From contig OY997589.1 of assembly GCA_963921825.1 (NCBI GenBank), forward strand, positions 4,030,001-4,094,000: DNA of 64,000 bases, given 5' to 3'. Below the pieces are notes generated by a model. That model saw nothing but the letters and a program-made list of their open reading frames with translations, did not search any database and was not told where the DNA came from. The translations under genes were made by a program, and so were the position numbers. Of the stretch, positions 43,780 through 57,119 are shown piece by piece (position 1 is the stretch's first letter; every line of letters starts with the position of its first letter). This stretch comes from Erodium maritimum. Its lineage: Eukaryota; Streptophyta; Magnoliopsida; Geraniales; Geraniaceae.

Positions 43780-44880
43780 TGAGTTTGGACGCTCACCTTC
43801 GACTGCCCTTTCTTTGGACGTCCACGTTTTTTGGCTCAACCTTGAGATCGGTTTTTCCAAGGCATCCTTCCACGGGCTACCCTGATATCCGATCTCCAAG
43901 ACCGATTCTCCACCCTGAGGCTGACCGTCCTATTTTTCCGCAGCAACTGACGGGCCCAAATCGGTACCAATTCGAGCAAAAGCATCAAACAGGCTCGGAT
44001 CGGCTGGCTTCTGATTAATTGGGCCAGGACCACTAATTGGGCCAAGCACTACACCAAGTCTAGTAGCACTCTTCTTCTCCGTATGAGCGCCGAACTTCGT
44101 TGCTGAAAGGGGCAAATCGATTCCTCGATTCACGGCGTCAAAGGATGAAACAAATACGGGATTCAAATCAATTCCATGATCCGAATCCCCAAGAGATTTT
44201 GAAACATCCTGTGATTCACTGAATCCCTGAGAAGTCGGGCGTAAATCTCGTTCCTTGCAAGTCGCCGGCGATGAGCGACATGCAACAGCGTCGTCAGCTA
44301 GAACCTTCTCCGACGACACTCCAAATTCCGACGTCTGTGATTTTTGATTCGACCTCGATGACTTCTCGGGCTTCTTCTACAGCATCTCCGTCGACTGGAC
44401 CTGTGTCGAACCGCTCTGTTTCAAGTCAGTACCAGGCCTAACTGACCCAGAACGTGCGAGAGCAACGAGGAGGTCGTATCCCTTGTATCGGTATCCATTG
44501 AGAGCAGTAACAGCCTGATTAGCAGCATCTGTATTCGAAAACTCAGTAAATCCAAAGTAACGCCCTTTGCGATTTGGTTTCTTCACGACAGAGGTGAAAT
44601 TGACCTCTCCAAACGTGCCTAAGGAACTATGAACCCAGTCCGACGAGCTTCCGTAGGGAAGGTTGTATAAGAACACCATTGACTGGCCGGGGATCAGAGC
44701 TTCAGTCACACTGGAAGAAGCCTTTTGCCCAACCTCGTCCACCCTGTCTTTCTCGCCTGCAACCACGTTTTGAACCAAAGGAACAATAACACCCGTCACC
44801 AAACCAGAATCAGAAGCAGGAGCTCCGACCTTCTCAGTGACCTTATGACTTTTACCTTTGAACACTTGTAAAATAAGTAC
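43780..44880 (-). pseudogene. LINE ORF1 remnant with an RRM domain
   Basis: An open frame at about 44880-44377 contains an RNA-recognition motif: RNP2-like MVFLYNLPYG and RNP1-like KGRYFGFTEF, then a YRYKGYDLLVAL end. After a stop near 44377 another frame (44319-43930) continues with a low-complexity linker and, near 43860, a SPWKDALEKP motif shared with the LINE fragment at 25830-26545. RRM-bearing ORF1 proteins are known from plant L1-type LINEs, where they bind element RNA. No endonuclease or RT follows. A host RRM gene or retrocopy cannot be fully excluded. The apparent start at 44895 lies in sequence resembling a Harbinger-type terminus (TTAGAGCATCC), so the true 5' end is lost. Confidence 0.6.
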
Positions 44881-45107
44881 TATTAGAGCATCCACGCATG
44901 TTATAATCGTCGAATTGGCTTAAAAGAAAAAACGGGTCGATTCCGCCAAACATGGTCTATTGTGTCGTCCAATCGGTGGGTCTAAAAGCGTGGATCGGGG
45001 AATTCTTCCGCTGACAGATTAAAAAAAACAAAAAGTTATAATTTTATCATATTCTCGCATAATCGGTTTATATCACTGTGACACATGATTTTATTAAATA
45101 TATATTT

Positions 45108-47631
45108 TGTAAAACCCCACTCATTCAAAAGGGTGACATTTTGGAATAGTCGAAACCTTGAGGTGGGAAATTGCAACGAGTAGTGTCGAAAAGAGAGAAA
45201 AAATCAAAAAAATGGAAAAGAAGACATTCGGACTGGTTTGGGGATTGGGCCAGTTTGGGCCCAATCACTTACACACGCGCCAGCCCACTACGCTGAGCCA
45301 GCCCAAGCCCTTTGCGCTAAACCCTACAGAGGATGAAACGCTTCGTCTTCATCAGAATTGCGCACGCACTCCGAGGAACGGTCGCCTCTCTCTCTCTCGC
45401 GACTCAATCCAGAGCTTCGCCGTGCTTCCTCCTCCGACCACCTTCACCGAGCTACTCCACCTCGTTCTTCCTTCTTCTCCGTCTCCCTTCTTCACCCATG
45501 GCAAAACCCAATCCAAAATACAACCCGGTCTCTTAGTCTTCCTCGATGAACCTAGAGCTCGGACCTCCACCATCGTTGAATCAAGCTCCTCCGCGCGAGA
45601 TTCAGGCACTACCAGCGACAGTGGGGTTGATTCCTCACCAGATCCTTTTTCCCCGTTCCTTTCCGCCGGAGATCCCCAAGATTTGCGCTGGGTTTGGGGT
45701 CAGGAGCAACCGGAGAGCGTCGCCGGAGCTTCGAGCCCCAGATCTGGTGTACCAACTTCGGCGAGCCCTCTTGGCCGTTAGACCTGACCGGGAAAGCTCG
45801 GGCTTTGTCTCCACCGCCCTTTCCCTCGAGTTCCCGGGCTCCAGACACCTCTACCGCCGTCACAGACCACCGTGGACCTTCCCGGCGCCTGCGCCGTCAT
45901 CGGAAAGGAACCGGAACCCTAGCGCCGCCACCGGCATCCCGCAACTCGAGCCAGGTCCTGGAAGTGGGCCTGATGGTCGGACTCGGACCATTGGGCCTGT
46001 GAGCGTGCCTTTGGGCCGGGCAGAATCAGAGACGGGCCAGGCCCAGGGTCTGGGTCCGGGTCAGGCCGGATCTGGGCTGTGTCTGGGTTTGGATTCGGGT
46101 CAACCCGGGTTCAAATAAAAATGTTTTAAAATCAGATTTAATTAACGGATTTAATTATTTCAAGGTGAGATATTAAAGGACATTTTGGATAAATCATTGG
46201 ACCTTTGGACATTTATCAGTATTGATTGGATGTTTATCTGTCAACCTAGACGGGACTTCGCCCGAGAGCGAAGTACTTGGACCCGAGCTAGAAGACGAGA
46301 TCACCCCGGAACCCGTGTGAAGAACGGAGTAGAAACTACCGAGCTTGACAACAGAGTATTAGAGGAAGACCACAAGGTAGGGAAAGTCTTAATCCTCGTT
46401 AAAATTCTTAGTATGCCTATTAGGTTAATAAAATCGGAAAGGTGCTAGAAATGCATATAGGATGCGAATAACTAGAATAATTGTCTTTCAATTACCAATA
46501 ACCGGATGTGTCTAGTAAGCATGCGTAGGATGTCAATCACTAGTGTAACTCGCTTTCAATACTTGGGAATTGATTTACTGGTAGAGAGGCCATGGCAAAG
46601 CCCTCAGATTAGTTGTGTGTTAGGATCACATGCTTGGTTGTTGATTGCTTTGTGGATAGGCTAAAGAGTCTAATGAAACTAGTTGAATTGCATGATTGAA
46701 TGCTCGATTGAAGGTTTATGTGATTGGTTGATTGAATATGTACTTGGCTGTGGAATGTATTTGAATGATTGCTTGATTCCTTGAATGGTTGATTGGAGAA
46801 TCGAGTATGACTGGTTGTGCCAAGCGGTGCAATCAGGTGATCGATGGACCGATGGGTCATGACTGGTAAGTAAACGGTAAGTTGTGGTTATGTGCTTCGT
46901 GTGTTGTGTGTGGTGGTGAAACAGTGATTCATGTGCTATGTGTGGTAGTGGAATTGTGATTCGTTGTGAGTGGATTGCTTCGTGTTTCGCTTGAGTGTAT
47001 TACTCATTTATATCTGATTACTGTTGATTTGCCAAAATGTATGCTTCATATGGGGGTAATATCTTGGTCCCCGAGGACATATAGCCCTTTGGAGACGTTT
47101 CTGAGAATCTCGATGATAAGCGCCCTCAGGGGGTTGTTCCGGTAGCCTCAATGATATGCGTCTCCTCTGGACTGAGGGAAAATCCGAGAGGACACATCAT
47201 ATGTGGATCTGAGGGTGGTGACTTTACGTGCCACGACATTGATTGAATTACCTATTTCCCGTTAATTACTAAGATTTATCCTATTGGCTTTGATTATGAA
47301 ATTGTTGAGCTTAAAGTTCACCTTTGTTATGTATTTTCCCTACTGAGCGCAAGCTCACCCCTATGAGTTTAATGTTGTGATTACAGGCTTGATTGAGGAG
47401 TAGAGGCTCGGGAGCTTCTTGGTTTGGGTGTCGTTCTAGAGACTTCGGTTATGCTTTATTTTTGGTTTTGGACAAACTTGTTGGAGAATTATTATGTTTT
47501 AAACTGAGATACTTTGATCGGAGGTTTATTTTGGAGATTATTATGCAATGTGTATCGGTTGTTTATATTTAAAATCGTTTTCACTCAAGTCACGTCTCGA
47601 GTCTGGTCAAAACCGGATTTGGGGCGTGACA
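45108..47631 (+). mobile_element. Solo LTR of a related gypsy retrotransposon
   Basis: A 2524-bp TGTAAAACCCC...GGGGCGTGACA unit flanked by a perfect 5-bp target duplication, TATTT (45103-45107 and 47632-47636), with no interior or second LTR. It is thus the product of LTR-LTR recombination. It shares layout and islands with the LTR at 19-2596: a GGGCC-rich promoter with TGGGCC/GGGCCCAAT and AAACCCTA (45319-45326), the CTACTGAGCGCAAGCTCACC motif (about 47340), and the TCGAGTCTGGTCAAAACCGG...GGGGCGTGACA terminus. Overall it is well diverged, so it belongs to a sister family. GC-rich open frames near 45158-46118 are not genes. Confidence 0.9.
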
Positions 47632-47780
47632 TATTTTAAAGAAAGAGAAAGGTGTCTAGGGGTTAATAAAATCGATTCGATGCAATTCACTCTGGAAGCC
47701 CTTATAGCATTTACACGGTAAACCACGTTGGTGGTTTGTTGCTTTTTTCACTTTCTATTTTTTTTCCAAACAACTAGTTT

Positions 47781-47893
47781 TATCTTGGATAAGCTCGAAA
47801 ATTTTATTAGAGAAAAATTAAATCCAAGAAGGATCAAATAAAAAAAAACATAACAAGGGATCTCTCAAAAGGAGCGGCGAGAATAAAACCCGA
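47781..47893 (-). repeat. LINE 3' tail
   Basis: Inverted copy of the tail found at 30040-30186 (CGGGTTTTATTCTCGC...GAGCTTATCCAAGATAAAA on the minus strand). Confidence 0.55.
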
Positions 47894-47899
47894 AAAAAA

Positions 47900-49690
47900 G
47901 GAGCTTGCGATCAGGCATGGGTTTGACGGTGGTATTCGGGTTTCTCACCTCCAGTTTGCGGACGACACTCTGTTGTTCCTAGAGACAGGTGTAGATCGGT
48001 TTCGTGTTGTTAGGTTTTTTCTCTACACTTTTGAGTTGGTGTCTGATCTTTGGATCAATTTCACCAAATCGTCTTTGGTTGTTTTTGTTGTGGATGATCT
48101 GATGAGTGGGGCTAGTGTTCTTTGGGTCTTCTCCCTTTCACTTACCTTGTGTTTCCTTTGAGGGGTAATCCTCTACTCGCTTCCTTTTGGGACCCAGTTT
48201 ATCTCTTTGGGAGGACGTTATACGCTCATCAGGGCGACCCTAGCGAGCATGCCGATCTTTTTCATGTCTTTGTTTCGTGCCCCTAAGAATGTGGTTCGTC
48301 TAATAGAGAAACTTCAGAGGAGCTTCATGTGGTGTTCGGGCAGAGAGAGGAGCTGTCTCTCTAAGGGCTCGTGGGAGGTGGTTTGCATGTCCAAGGGCTT
48401 AGGTGGGCTTGGTATTCGATCTCTGACGGAGGTAAACACCAGTATTCTCTTTAAAGATGGTGGCGCTTTGTTACCGAGGGGCCTGTTTTTTGGAGGCGCG
48501 TTATTTCGGCATGTTTCATGTGGAGGGAGACTGAGTGGTACCTAGGAGCTCTTACTATTTCTCTTAGGACTTCTTCATTCTTCATTCGACATGTGGTACG
48601 ATTGGATTATGACCCTGGGTTTGCAAGAGTTTTTGGTCCTGATACCTTGAGGTGGGTGGTCAGTTATGGGACCACGATTCGTTTCTAGGAGGACTCGTGA
48701 CTCTTTGATACCACACTTGCGACTTGTTTTCCTAGATTCTATAGGTTGGCGGAAGTCCATCATGGGTCGGTTGTAAAGTTTTTTGTGGGTGGGGAATGGG
48801 TTTTCTGTTTGGTAGGGATCTTTGGGTTAGAGATGACGAGGCGTTGGAGAAGATAGGATTCCATCTGTTTAAGATTTGTCTGGTGCGCGAGCGCCTGAAT
48901 TCGATGGCCTGATCTTGGGATCCGAGAGAGTTCTCTTCAACTAGAGCTTTCCAGGCTGGTTGTGTGGATTACGGGGGGTCGCGCCTTGGCCTTCTATGAT
49001 CTGGTCTTCCCTAGTTCCTCCCAAGATCCATTAGTTTTCTTGGTTGTTTTCTCATGATGGGGTTCCCACTATTTCCTTCTTGGTGGATATAGGTGTGCCA
49101 ATTCCGTTAGTCCGGTGGAGGTGTATGCTTTGTGGTGCATGCGGTGAGGATTATGTGCACTTGTTTATCGCTTTCTCGTGGACTTGGAGGGTCTGATCTC
49201 TGGTCTTGGGATGATGGGGTGTCATGGGTGTTCTACCGTTATCATCAGCACTCTTTCTTGAGTATTAGACCTCTCTGGTGGGGCGAAGAAGGCTGAAGTC
49301 TGAGTGGACTGGTATCGGGCTTATGTGTCTCTGACATATCTGGCAAGAGCGCAATCGTCGTGTCTTCTCAAGGTCCGTTGTTATTGAGCGGAACATCTTT
49401 CTAGATAGGGTTCAACATGGATCCTTCTCCAGCCTGAGAGTGGTCGACCAGTAGTTTACCACACTCGAGTGGAACGTGTTTCCGTCTGCTGCACTGACTA
49501 GGAGCGCTTAAGGTTTGTAGCACCATGTTCGAGGAGCTCAACACTTAGTCCCCGGTCCTCTTCGGTGGTTGTCTCTCCTGCCAAGTATGGCTTTTGCTTG
49601 CTGGACTGGGGGTTGATGGTCGGTGACGTGGATTGGGGTGTTCTTTCTATTTTTTGGTGCTTTCGTTTTTCTATTCGAAGTATTGTTGGA
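47900..49690 (+). pseudogene. LINE ORF2 pseudogene (reverse transcriptase C-terminus and zf-RVT region)
   Basis: LQFADDTLLFLE near 47952 is the catalytic FADD box of L1-type reverse transcriptases. It is followed by a degenerate thumb region, an IRATLASMPIFFMSLFRAP..V-type segment (about 48225-48290) with GLGIRSL (about 48405), and an RT-associated zinc-binding region read in shifted frames to about 49200. Many stops and frameshifts. The upstream palm, endonuclease and ORF1 are missing. Confidence 0.78.
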
Positions 49691-50584
49691 ATTTAGTTTT
49701 GTGGTTTGTGACTCTTATCCTTGAACACATACCTCTGTTTTTTAATGCATTCGTTTCTTTCTAATAACAAAGAAAAGAACGGAAGACAGGAAACTTATAT
49801 AAAATGGGATAAAGTTGCTTGGAAATGCAAAGAAAATATAAAAATTAAGCAAAAATACACATCACATGTCATAAGTTTTTTCCTTTCCTTCCTATCACTA
49901 CCCTACAAATATTCATTTCATTACTCAAAGTGTTGTAAATACTTTATACTAAAATAACTTTATGAAAATAGTCTCAAACAAAAATTCTACCTCTTACAAA
50001 ACTCGGGACAGCCCACTAATTTAACATGATCAAATTAACCACAGAGAAAAGTTGAGATCTCTTGGGGGCTTTTGTATCCATAACTCTAGAAAACAAAAAC
50101 ACACGGGCCTGCATAATGGGCTGGGCTCCAGTCTGAACTTTGTTGCGGATCTGAACTTGGAGCCCATGATGTTTCATCTGTAAATTTGGTCTCATCCAGT
50201 GTTTAGTGTATAACAAGAATATTTTGGGTTCATGATTTAATTACATCCTAAAATAAAATGTTATCAGTTTAGTGTTTGATTTTTCATTAATTATCCTTAT
50301 GTGCTCATTTTTTTTCTTTTTAATCAAATTGTAAATATATCTAGGAAATATATCTAGGAAACACCAACAACACAATGATGGTTAAAAAGTTGGTACATCT
50401 CCCTTGCTTTCCAACGAAGGGTCTAGATGTCTTACCATAAATATTGATATAAGCACTTTTTTAAAATAAAAATAATAGATATTAATGATAATAAAAGAGG
50501 ATTATAATAATGCATTGAGTCTCACAAAATCTCTTAATAAAAACTCAAAATTATGATAGTTGGTTAGAATGGTTTGAAAAAAAA
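49691..50584. other. Intergenic, nothing recognised
   Basis: Strongly AT-rich; a short ATATATCTAGGAAAT direct duplication lies near 50335. No gene. Confidence 0.5.
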
Positions 50585-52296
50585 TTAGAGGCATGCAGAA
50601 AGTAAACTAAGAAAAGGACGAAACTGTTGAGGACTTCTCAAGGTGATGGTTAAACGATGTTTGATCTCATGGGGAGGAATTTTTTCGCCATATGGAGTGC
50701 GATCGAACCTAAACTTATTAGTAACATAGGGAGGATTGGCTTTCACCAGAAACCCCTCCTGAGGCAAGTTCTTGAAGCCACAGTCGTCTATCATTCCTAC
50801 TGGTGGGGTTATTTCCCAGCCCTAGCCTGATCTTTACAAGGTTCACCTACAGTGTCCCTTTTCTGGCCCAACGTCCCAAATAGGACAGACAACGTCCCAG
50901 ATGGGACAGACATTGTCCTGGGCATCCCCTGTTGTTCCACCGCTACTTGAGGATTAGGTTGGGTATGCGGGGTTACAATTTTCCCCCTCTGCGAGACAAT
51001 GGGGCCTTAGGTAGGATATCTGAGGTCAGTGGCTATAAACTAAGGGGTGTATAGTGGTGTTTTTCCAAAGTCTGTAGCATAATGTTGTTCCATCTTCACA
51101 TGTTGGAATTCTAATATAGTTGTCAAATCGGGGGATTCCTGGGACCTCCACGTCACACTCCCTAACCGGATGCCCGAGTCGATCACAATTGTAACAGAAT
51201 ATAGGGAGTCGATCATTGGTCAAAGTGACCTAAATCGACTCCCTAAATTCCTGAAACCTCATGATGATGGTTCAGCGAAAGGGTCGGTGAACCTCCATCC
51301 AGAATCGAACCTTGACAGTTTCACCCAATAGAGACCCCATTGATCGCAGGGAACATCCACACATCCTCCTAGGGCAGCGCCGATGACCTACCCGGTAGCA
51401 TTGGTTTGGACCAAGGGCGGGAGACCCCGTGCATAAACCCAGAGTTAAATCTAATTCAGTTGGGGAAGGTCTCAAGCCCTCGGATCCAGGATATCTCCCC
51501 AACAGCAACGGATATACATTGAAGCACCAGGGTTCCTTGTACCGTACCCATTCTCGAGCCTTCTGGCAGTCGAAGTAGAGCTCATACTCGTGTGATCACT
51601 TTGAGCATAAAATCATTGTGATGTGGTTTGGGGGATAACAACCGCCCCACCATGCATATTATTGTCGGGCGATGATAGCGGGATCTACTACCGTGAAAGG
51701 AACGAAAACCTCCATAGCCTCCCCTTCAATGATGGAACAAGCCGAGCAACCGGCCTACAAATTCATCATAGATGGACTCGAGTCCCTAAGGGAAGCACCA
51801 CCTGTAGGCACCAACAATCTCATGGAAACAGGACCTTTAGAGTCTGAGGCGCAACTTGGTTGCTCAAGGTGACAGAATTAGGGTTTGGAGCCCTAAAAAC
51901 CATCGAGATCCTGGAAACAGGACCTTCCGGGTTTAGTGTGGCAGCAATGTGAATGAGGTAGTCAGCATGCACCTTAAATGGCCGTCCTCGCTTCGGCTTG
52001 AGTAGAGCTCAAAGGTCCGACCCCGGAGAAAACATCACCATCGCCAAGAATGTCGTGGTTTTTTGTTATGGGGGAGGAGCGATCGGTGGTGAGGGAAGCA
52101 ACGCGGTGGTCCGAGGAGGAGAAGAAGCAGAACCTGCAGAAGCCAAAGACTTGGGTTTGCATTTCTTCTTCTCTCGTATCAGTCGGATGAAACCTGAAGG
52201 TGAGTGTGAGGGCATTATTAAGGCCTTAGAGAGGACATATAGGACAGTAGCGGCGAGGGCCATTGACGGAGAGGGCGGCACAATCGCAGTCGACAT
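50585..52296 (-). pseudogene. LINE ORF1 pseudogene (DUF4283 and CCHC zinc knuckle)
   Basis: On the minus strand, from an ATG near 52296, there is a serine/proline-rich start, then a broken DUF4283-like region (RFWMEVHRPFR near 51285) and a CYNCDRLGHPVREC zinc knuckle (CX2CX4HX4C, near 51150-51190) preceded by LPIF, as in plant L1 ORF1 proteins. A basic or variable tail continues to about 50585. Several stops and frameshifts; no ORF2 follows on this strand. Confidence 0.7.
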
Positions 52297-52319
52297 GAGA
52301 AGCTACGGTTTAAGATAGA

Positions 52320-53859
52320 CTAGCCTTTTTTTGGAGAGAGAGAGACACAAACCGTGGAGTTTTTTTATTACTAATTAATACTAATACAAGCATAATTAGC
52401 TTCTACTAAGGTAAAGGTCTTACTTTACTGATTTTTCCATTTCCACAGTTATTAGTTCCATATAGTTTGGATGACACTCCTATGAACAATTGTCCCATTC
52501 CAAATATTGTAGTTGAGAATAGTCATTGTTAGTAGATGTGCCAAGGAGCTACCTTAGCATTATTAGACATTGTGCCCACCAGCATATACATCAATTACTT
52601 GTCTTTCATGGGGCCTTCGATAACCCTAATCATCTCCATCTCTCATTGTCTTCATTTAATTGAGCAAAAGTGAAATTTACTAGCTTGGTTCAAAATGTTC
52701 ATATATTAAAAATAGTTTTTGTTTAATGTCTGGATTCTCTTATTTTTTTGGAAAATTTTACTTAGTTATATTCAACTATATGTTTGCTTGGAAGATACCT
52801 TAATCTTAACTTTAAAAAAAGAAACACTTTACTATTGTTCCGTTAGTTTTTGAACACATAAAATGTTATGTGTATGCACATGACTCTATTTTATCAAAAA
52901 TGATATAATTACCCTTATACACGTCATTATTTCTCCATCATTTTCACTTTCTTTCTTCTCTCTTATGTTATTTTTTAGAAAATTTTCACAAATAACAATG
53001 TACAAAGATAAGTATATATTTTTTTAGATATATGGTCGCATGTATGCCACATGACTTATTTTTATCAAAAAACTAACAGGAGGAAGTAAAGTAAAAATTG
53101 TGAAAAGTTAAAATATACTTCAAATGAATAAAATAGTATGATATAGCTGGCTGAAAATCATGAATAATTAAATGTATTTTGATGGAAATTTTCGGTATTC
53201 TTTGAGAATGGATGTAGAGTAAATCATTAATTACTAATAAATAAATATATTATTTTTATTCCATATTCAGATCTATGTACTTCTGATTAAATGATTCATA
53301 TTAGTCTATTTATATCTATCAATCATCTCAGTTGATCAAGAAAAAAACGGTCTCTATAGGGACTGTAATGTTTATTATATATCCTTGAGTGGTTAATTAG
53401 TGGGTTAGTGAATGATGGGGAAGAACAAAATGTGTCTTTTTCATCATATTATTGGTCTTTTGGAGAATAATTTTCAATAAAGTTGCACCTTTTTGGGTTC
53501 AATTTGTCAAAACATGTGCCCATCATTTAGTTACATGTTTGAACCAGTCAATTTATATGAGCAAGCTTGTGTTATGCAATAGACCAACCCTCCAATAGGA
53601 TTCAGGCATATAGTCTAGTTTTTGTTGTATGTTAATTTATTTTGAAATAGACTTGGATTAATTACCCCATTATGATTTCAGCTTATACGTTATATGCAGA
53701 AATAAAGTAGAATTATCCCTCCCTTGTAGTCATAAAATTAAATAACCTTCGCCGGCCAAACGGTTGTATCGAGTCTTGGGGTTAGATTTAGATTTGGAGT
53801 TTGGGTCTGGTAGGTTCGGACTCGCTGGCAATACTAGCATGTCGATGTTTAATTAAAAA
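52320..53859. other. Intergenic, nothing recognised
   Basis: Long AT-rich stretch without a convincing frame, RNA gene or repeat border. Confidence 0.5.
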
Positions 53860-54440
53860 AAACAGGCGACAAAGGATTTTATTAAAAATGTCAAACGATA
53901 AGATCACGAACTAGGTCAAAGACTTTAGGTTTTAGAATATGTTCAAAACCTTCGTGGATTTCCCAGCTATTGTAGACTCGTAGAAAATGTCTAATTTGTA
54001 TCATAGGCAAGACTTTCCATTTCCATAGTCCTAACTAAGTAAATTGAAAGTACCAAATGAAAAACATAAAATACTAAAATAGAAAATAGCACGACGGAGA
54101 TGCCTCGCCCTTCCAAGACCAGGCAGGAGGACCCGGTCCCGAGTCATAGAGGTAGGCCACCGTTCCTCTCCTCCCATTCTCGAGCCCAACTCATGGTTCC
54201 TAATGGGTTGTTTTCCAGCCCCCGCCTGGAGGAAGCATCGTTTTCCGTCTCCTTCGTCCTCTACTTCTAGTGAAAACACCCCGAGGTGGTCTTGGACAGT
54301 GTTAACGAAATCTAGGTCTTGTGTTGAGATTGGGGGATCTGACATGGTAACCGCCTGTGATAGAATCGAGACTCTTAGGTATGACATGCGCCAACCTATA
54401 GGTACGTGCACCTCTACGGTTGCAAGCATCCGGAATGGGT
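53860..54440 (-). mobile_element. Probable 3' end of a LINE/retroposon
   Basis: A minus-strand open frame (54429-54031) without a recognised domain is followed by a tail with ATTTTTAATAAAATCC and an A6-type end (T-run near 53855-53860 on the other strand is A-rich). Confidence 0.35.
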
Positions 54441-54539
54441 GGTAGGGCTTCGAGAGGAGGCTGAGAGAATCGTGTTTGACGTATGTCGAAGGTTCTAAAT
54501 CATGTTATTAGGTATATCTATACATCTGGTATATCAGGT

Positions 54540-55727
54540 TAATCCTATAATAGTGTATTAGTTTATCATGTTAATCTGTATAAGTGATTGTTGCGTCTCG
54601 TCAGAAAAGGACGGGTCTCGATCGTTTTTGAGCTCATCGAACCCCCTCGCCCTGGTTGGACCTGTAGACAGAGCTGCTGGCCGATTTCCACCGGACTTGA
54701 CGTTTTTCGATCGGTGCAGCTCAAGTCAGAGCCGAGTTCCACCATATCAAGCCCTCGTGGTCTGGTGTGTCCAAATCGACCCTATTTGGCCGGCCCGATG
54801 GTCCGTCTGCTCTATTTTCGCCATTTTCGGTCTCCCTCTGGCTGATGCTTTTACCGGAGGCGTCCTCTCCGGTGAGGGATGGACAATTTTCTGGTTCTTC
54901 CCTTTTTATTTCCTAGATGTCGGCTGGTATGGTGGTCCCCTCCCCCGGGGATCGGAGGCTTCTCTCGCTGTCTGTGGTCGCCTCCTCGTGGGTTTGTGTC
55001 GTGGTTGTCTCCTCGAGGGTCAAAACTATGGTCGCCTCTATGTTGACCGGGATACTTCCGTCTCTAACGTACGATCTTCTAACCATGCTCGCTTTTGTAG
55101 TTATCGTCTTGGCTCATGTCCCCTATAGTCAAACCTGTCAATCCCGAATAGTATCCTGCCCCTATCCCGGTTGTCTTCGAAGTGCTCTCGGACTCCCCTT
55201 CTGCCCTCGCCACGATGACTCGGCATTCAATAGTTTCCATTGGTTACTACCATAGCCGTCAAGTGTAAAGGCTCCCGGCTCCTTGCTCTATCGGTGAGAA
55301 TCCTGACCTTGACCTTGATCCTCGGAGGCCAGGGCCCAATGGGGGAAGGAAACCCATTGGGCCCAGAATCGAACAAGTCTTCCCGATATTTTTTTTTCTA
55401 AGTGCATCTCCTTGGCGAGGGGTTAGGGTTCTGTGAGAGGACTCTAGTCATCATCTCGCAACTCAAGACAATCACCCAACGCGGTATTTAGTTTCTTGCC
55501 TTTACATTACTGAGCGTATCTCCAACTGCCAATAATGTTCTACAGTTGTTTGTAGAATTATTTTATTTTTATTCAAATATGTCGGATCACTTTTTTTGCT
55601 GTCAAAAGAAGATACCGTCTGTTATCTTGAATTGTATCGGTATTGTCTTTGAATTATAGTGTTATTTTTGTATGACTTTCACGTCAAATGATTAATTGAA
55701 GGAATAACTTTTTACTCAAAAAAAATG
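54540..55727 (+). mobile_element. Probable poly(A) retroposon
   Basis: A GC-rich body with overlapping frames (54568-55255) and no recognised domain, then an AT-rich tail ending ACTCAAAAAAAA near 55727. It resembles the intronic insertion at 22963-24791 in composition and layout. Confidence 0.35.
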
Positions 55728-57119
55728 GCATAGGAATTTCATTGTCAATTTCTGCAGCGTGTTTGCTGGTCAAAGTTTTGGGAATTCAAAATCCTAAGTT
55801 CTGAGCTGATTTTTATCTCTTTCACATTGACTTTAGAGTCCCATAGTAGACTTGGAAAATGAGTCACGTTCTATATTTTTTTCACAAAGATGATTTTTTT
55901 TTTTAATTTATTGCTCTCTTCTATATGCTACATGTGTTTCTAGAAAAATGGGTATCAATTCTTTACCAATTCTAAACCACAAACAACCCTCCATATTCTT
56001 ATATACCCACAGAAATCTGAAGTGTTCCTTCTCTTTCCTCCTCCACTGATTATTTCATATATTTTCATTATAGTTAGAGAATCTTAAAACTAAATTATAT
56101 GTATTATTGTTGAAACAAAAATTAAAAAGATTGGTTCCAGGGAGGACATCAAAACCCTATTTCTGATATGAAAAAAAAATGACAATTTAATTGTGTTTAA
56201 AAGTGAACGGGTCGATTTTCATTTATGAATATTGTTTGTAGGGGTGAACATTTTTTGTCCGTAAAACGGATTGTCCATCAAAATCGGCTCAAGCTGCGGA
56301 GCATAGTCTTTGATTCGTAGACTATGGATTGGGTCATGGATTAAAAAAAAATTAATCCGGTATATTATGAATTGGATAGTGGATCATACCATCTGAGACT
56401 CGTTTAGAACCGGTCCACCCGATGTCTTAAATGAACCTCAAGGTCCATACAGAGACAGAACAAAGTGAACCTTTATCTATGTGAATATTAAAGATTTAAT
56501 CATTGGATGAGCAATATTTCAGCTAAGAAATCAAATACTATTGTGTTTTTGTTGTAATGTTCAAATTTTTTTAGTTTTGATGTATTTTGTTAAGAGCAGT
56601 ACAATAGGTATAATGTTTTTATTATTATTAGGAAGCGACCTATTCGATTAGCACTCGAGTTAATCTTGTTGATTATTTCTTAATGTTTTTTTACCAATAG
56701 GTTAGTTTTACCTTCTCAATATATGCTTGACTTTGGTTCATTTAATTTTAGGAAAATTTCAGTTTAGACCATGCCAAACATTTAATTTCATTTTGATACC
56801 CTGACATAAATTTTTAACACTTTCATACCTAAACCAAACATTTAATAACACTTTCATACCCAACCATCAGATTATGTTAACTTTCCATCCAAAATAGGTA
56901 AAATGTCCATAATACCCCTAACTATTACTCAAATTTTCAAACTCATGACATTGAATTCAGAACTTGAAAATAAGTGAAATGACAATAATACCCTCCATTG
57001 TTAGGGTGTTAAAATGAAAAATATCATTCAAAATTTTCAAATTTTACAAAATCATTTTTTTATTAATTCAGTTTTTATTTATGAAAAATATTTTTGACGA
57101 TATCGAATGGTCTAAGAAG
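55728..57119. other. Intergenic with hAT-like fragment
   Basis: TAGGGGTGAACA near 56239 resembles a hAT terminus; its partner is not clear. 56760-56880 has two imperfect copies of an AACATTTAATNNNACTTTCATACC word. No gene. Confidence 0.4.

Noticed and set aside
45158-46118. Open frames of 190-207 codons in the solo LTR
   Set aside because: They lie in the GC-rich LTR leader, overlap each other and resemble the non-coding leader of the other LTR.
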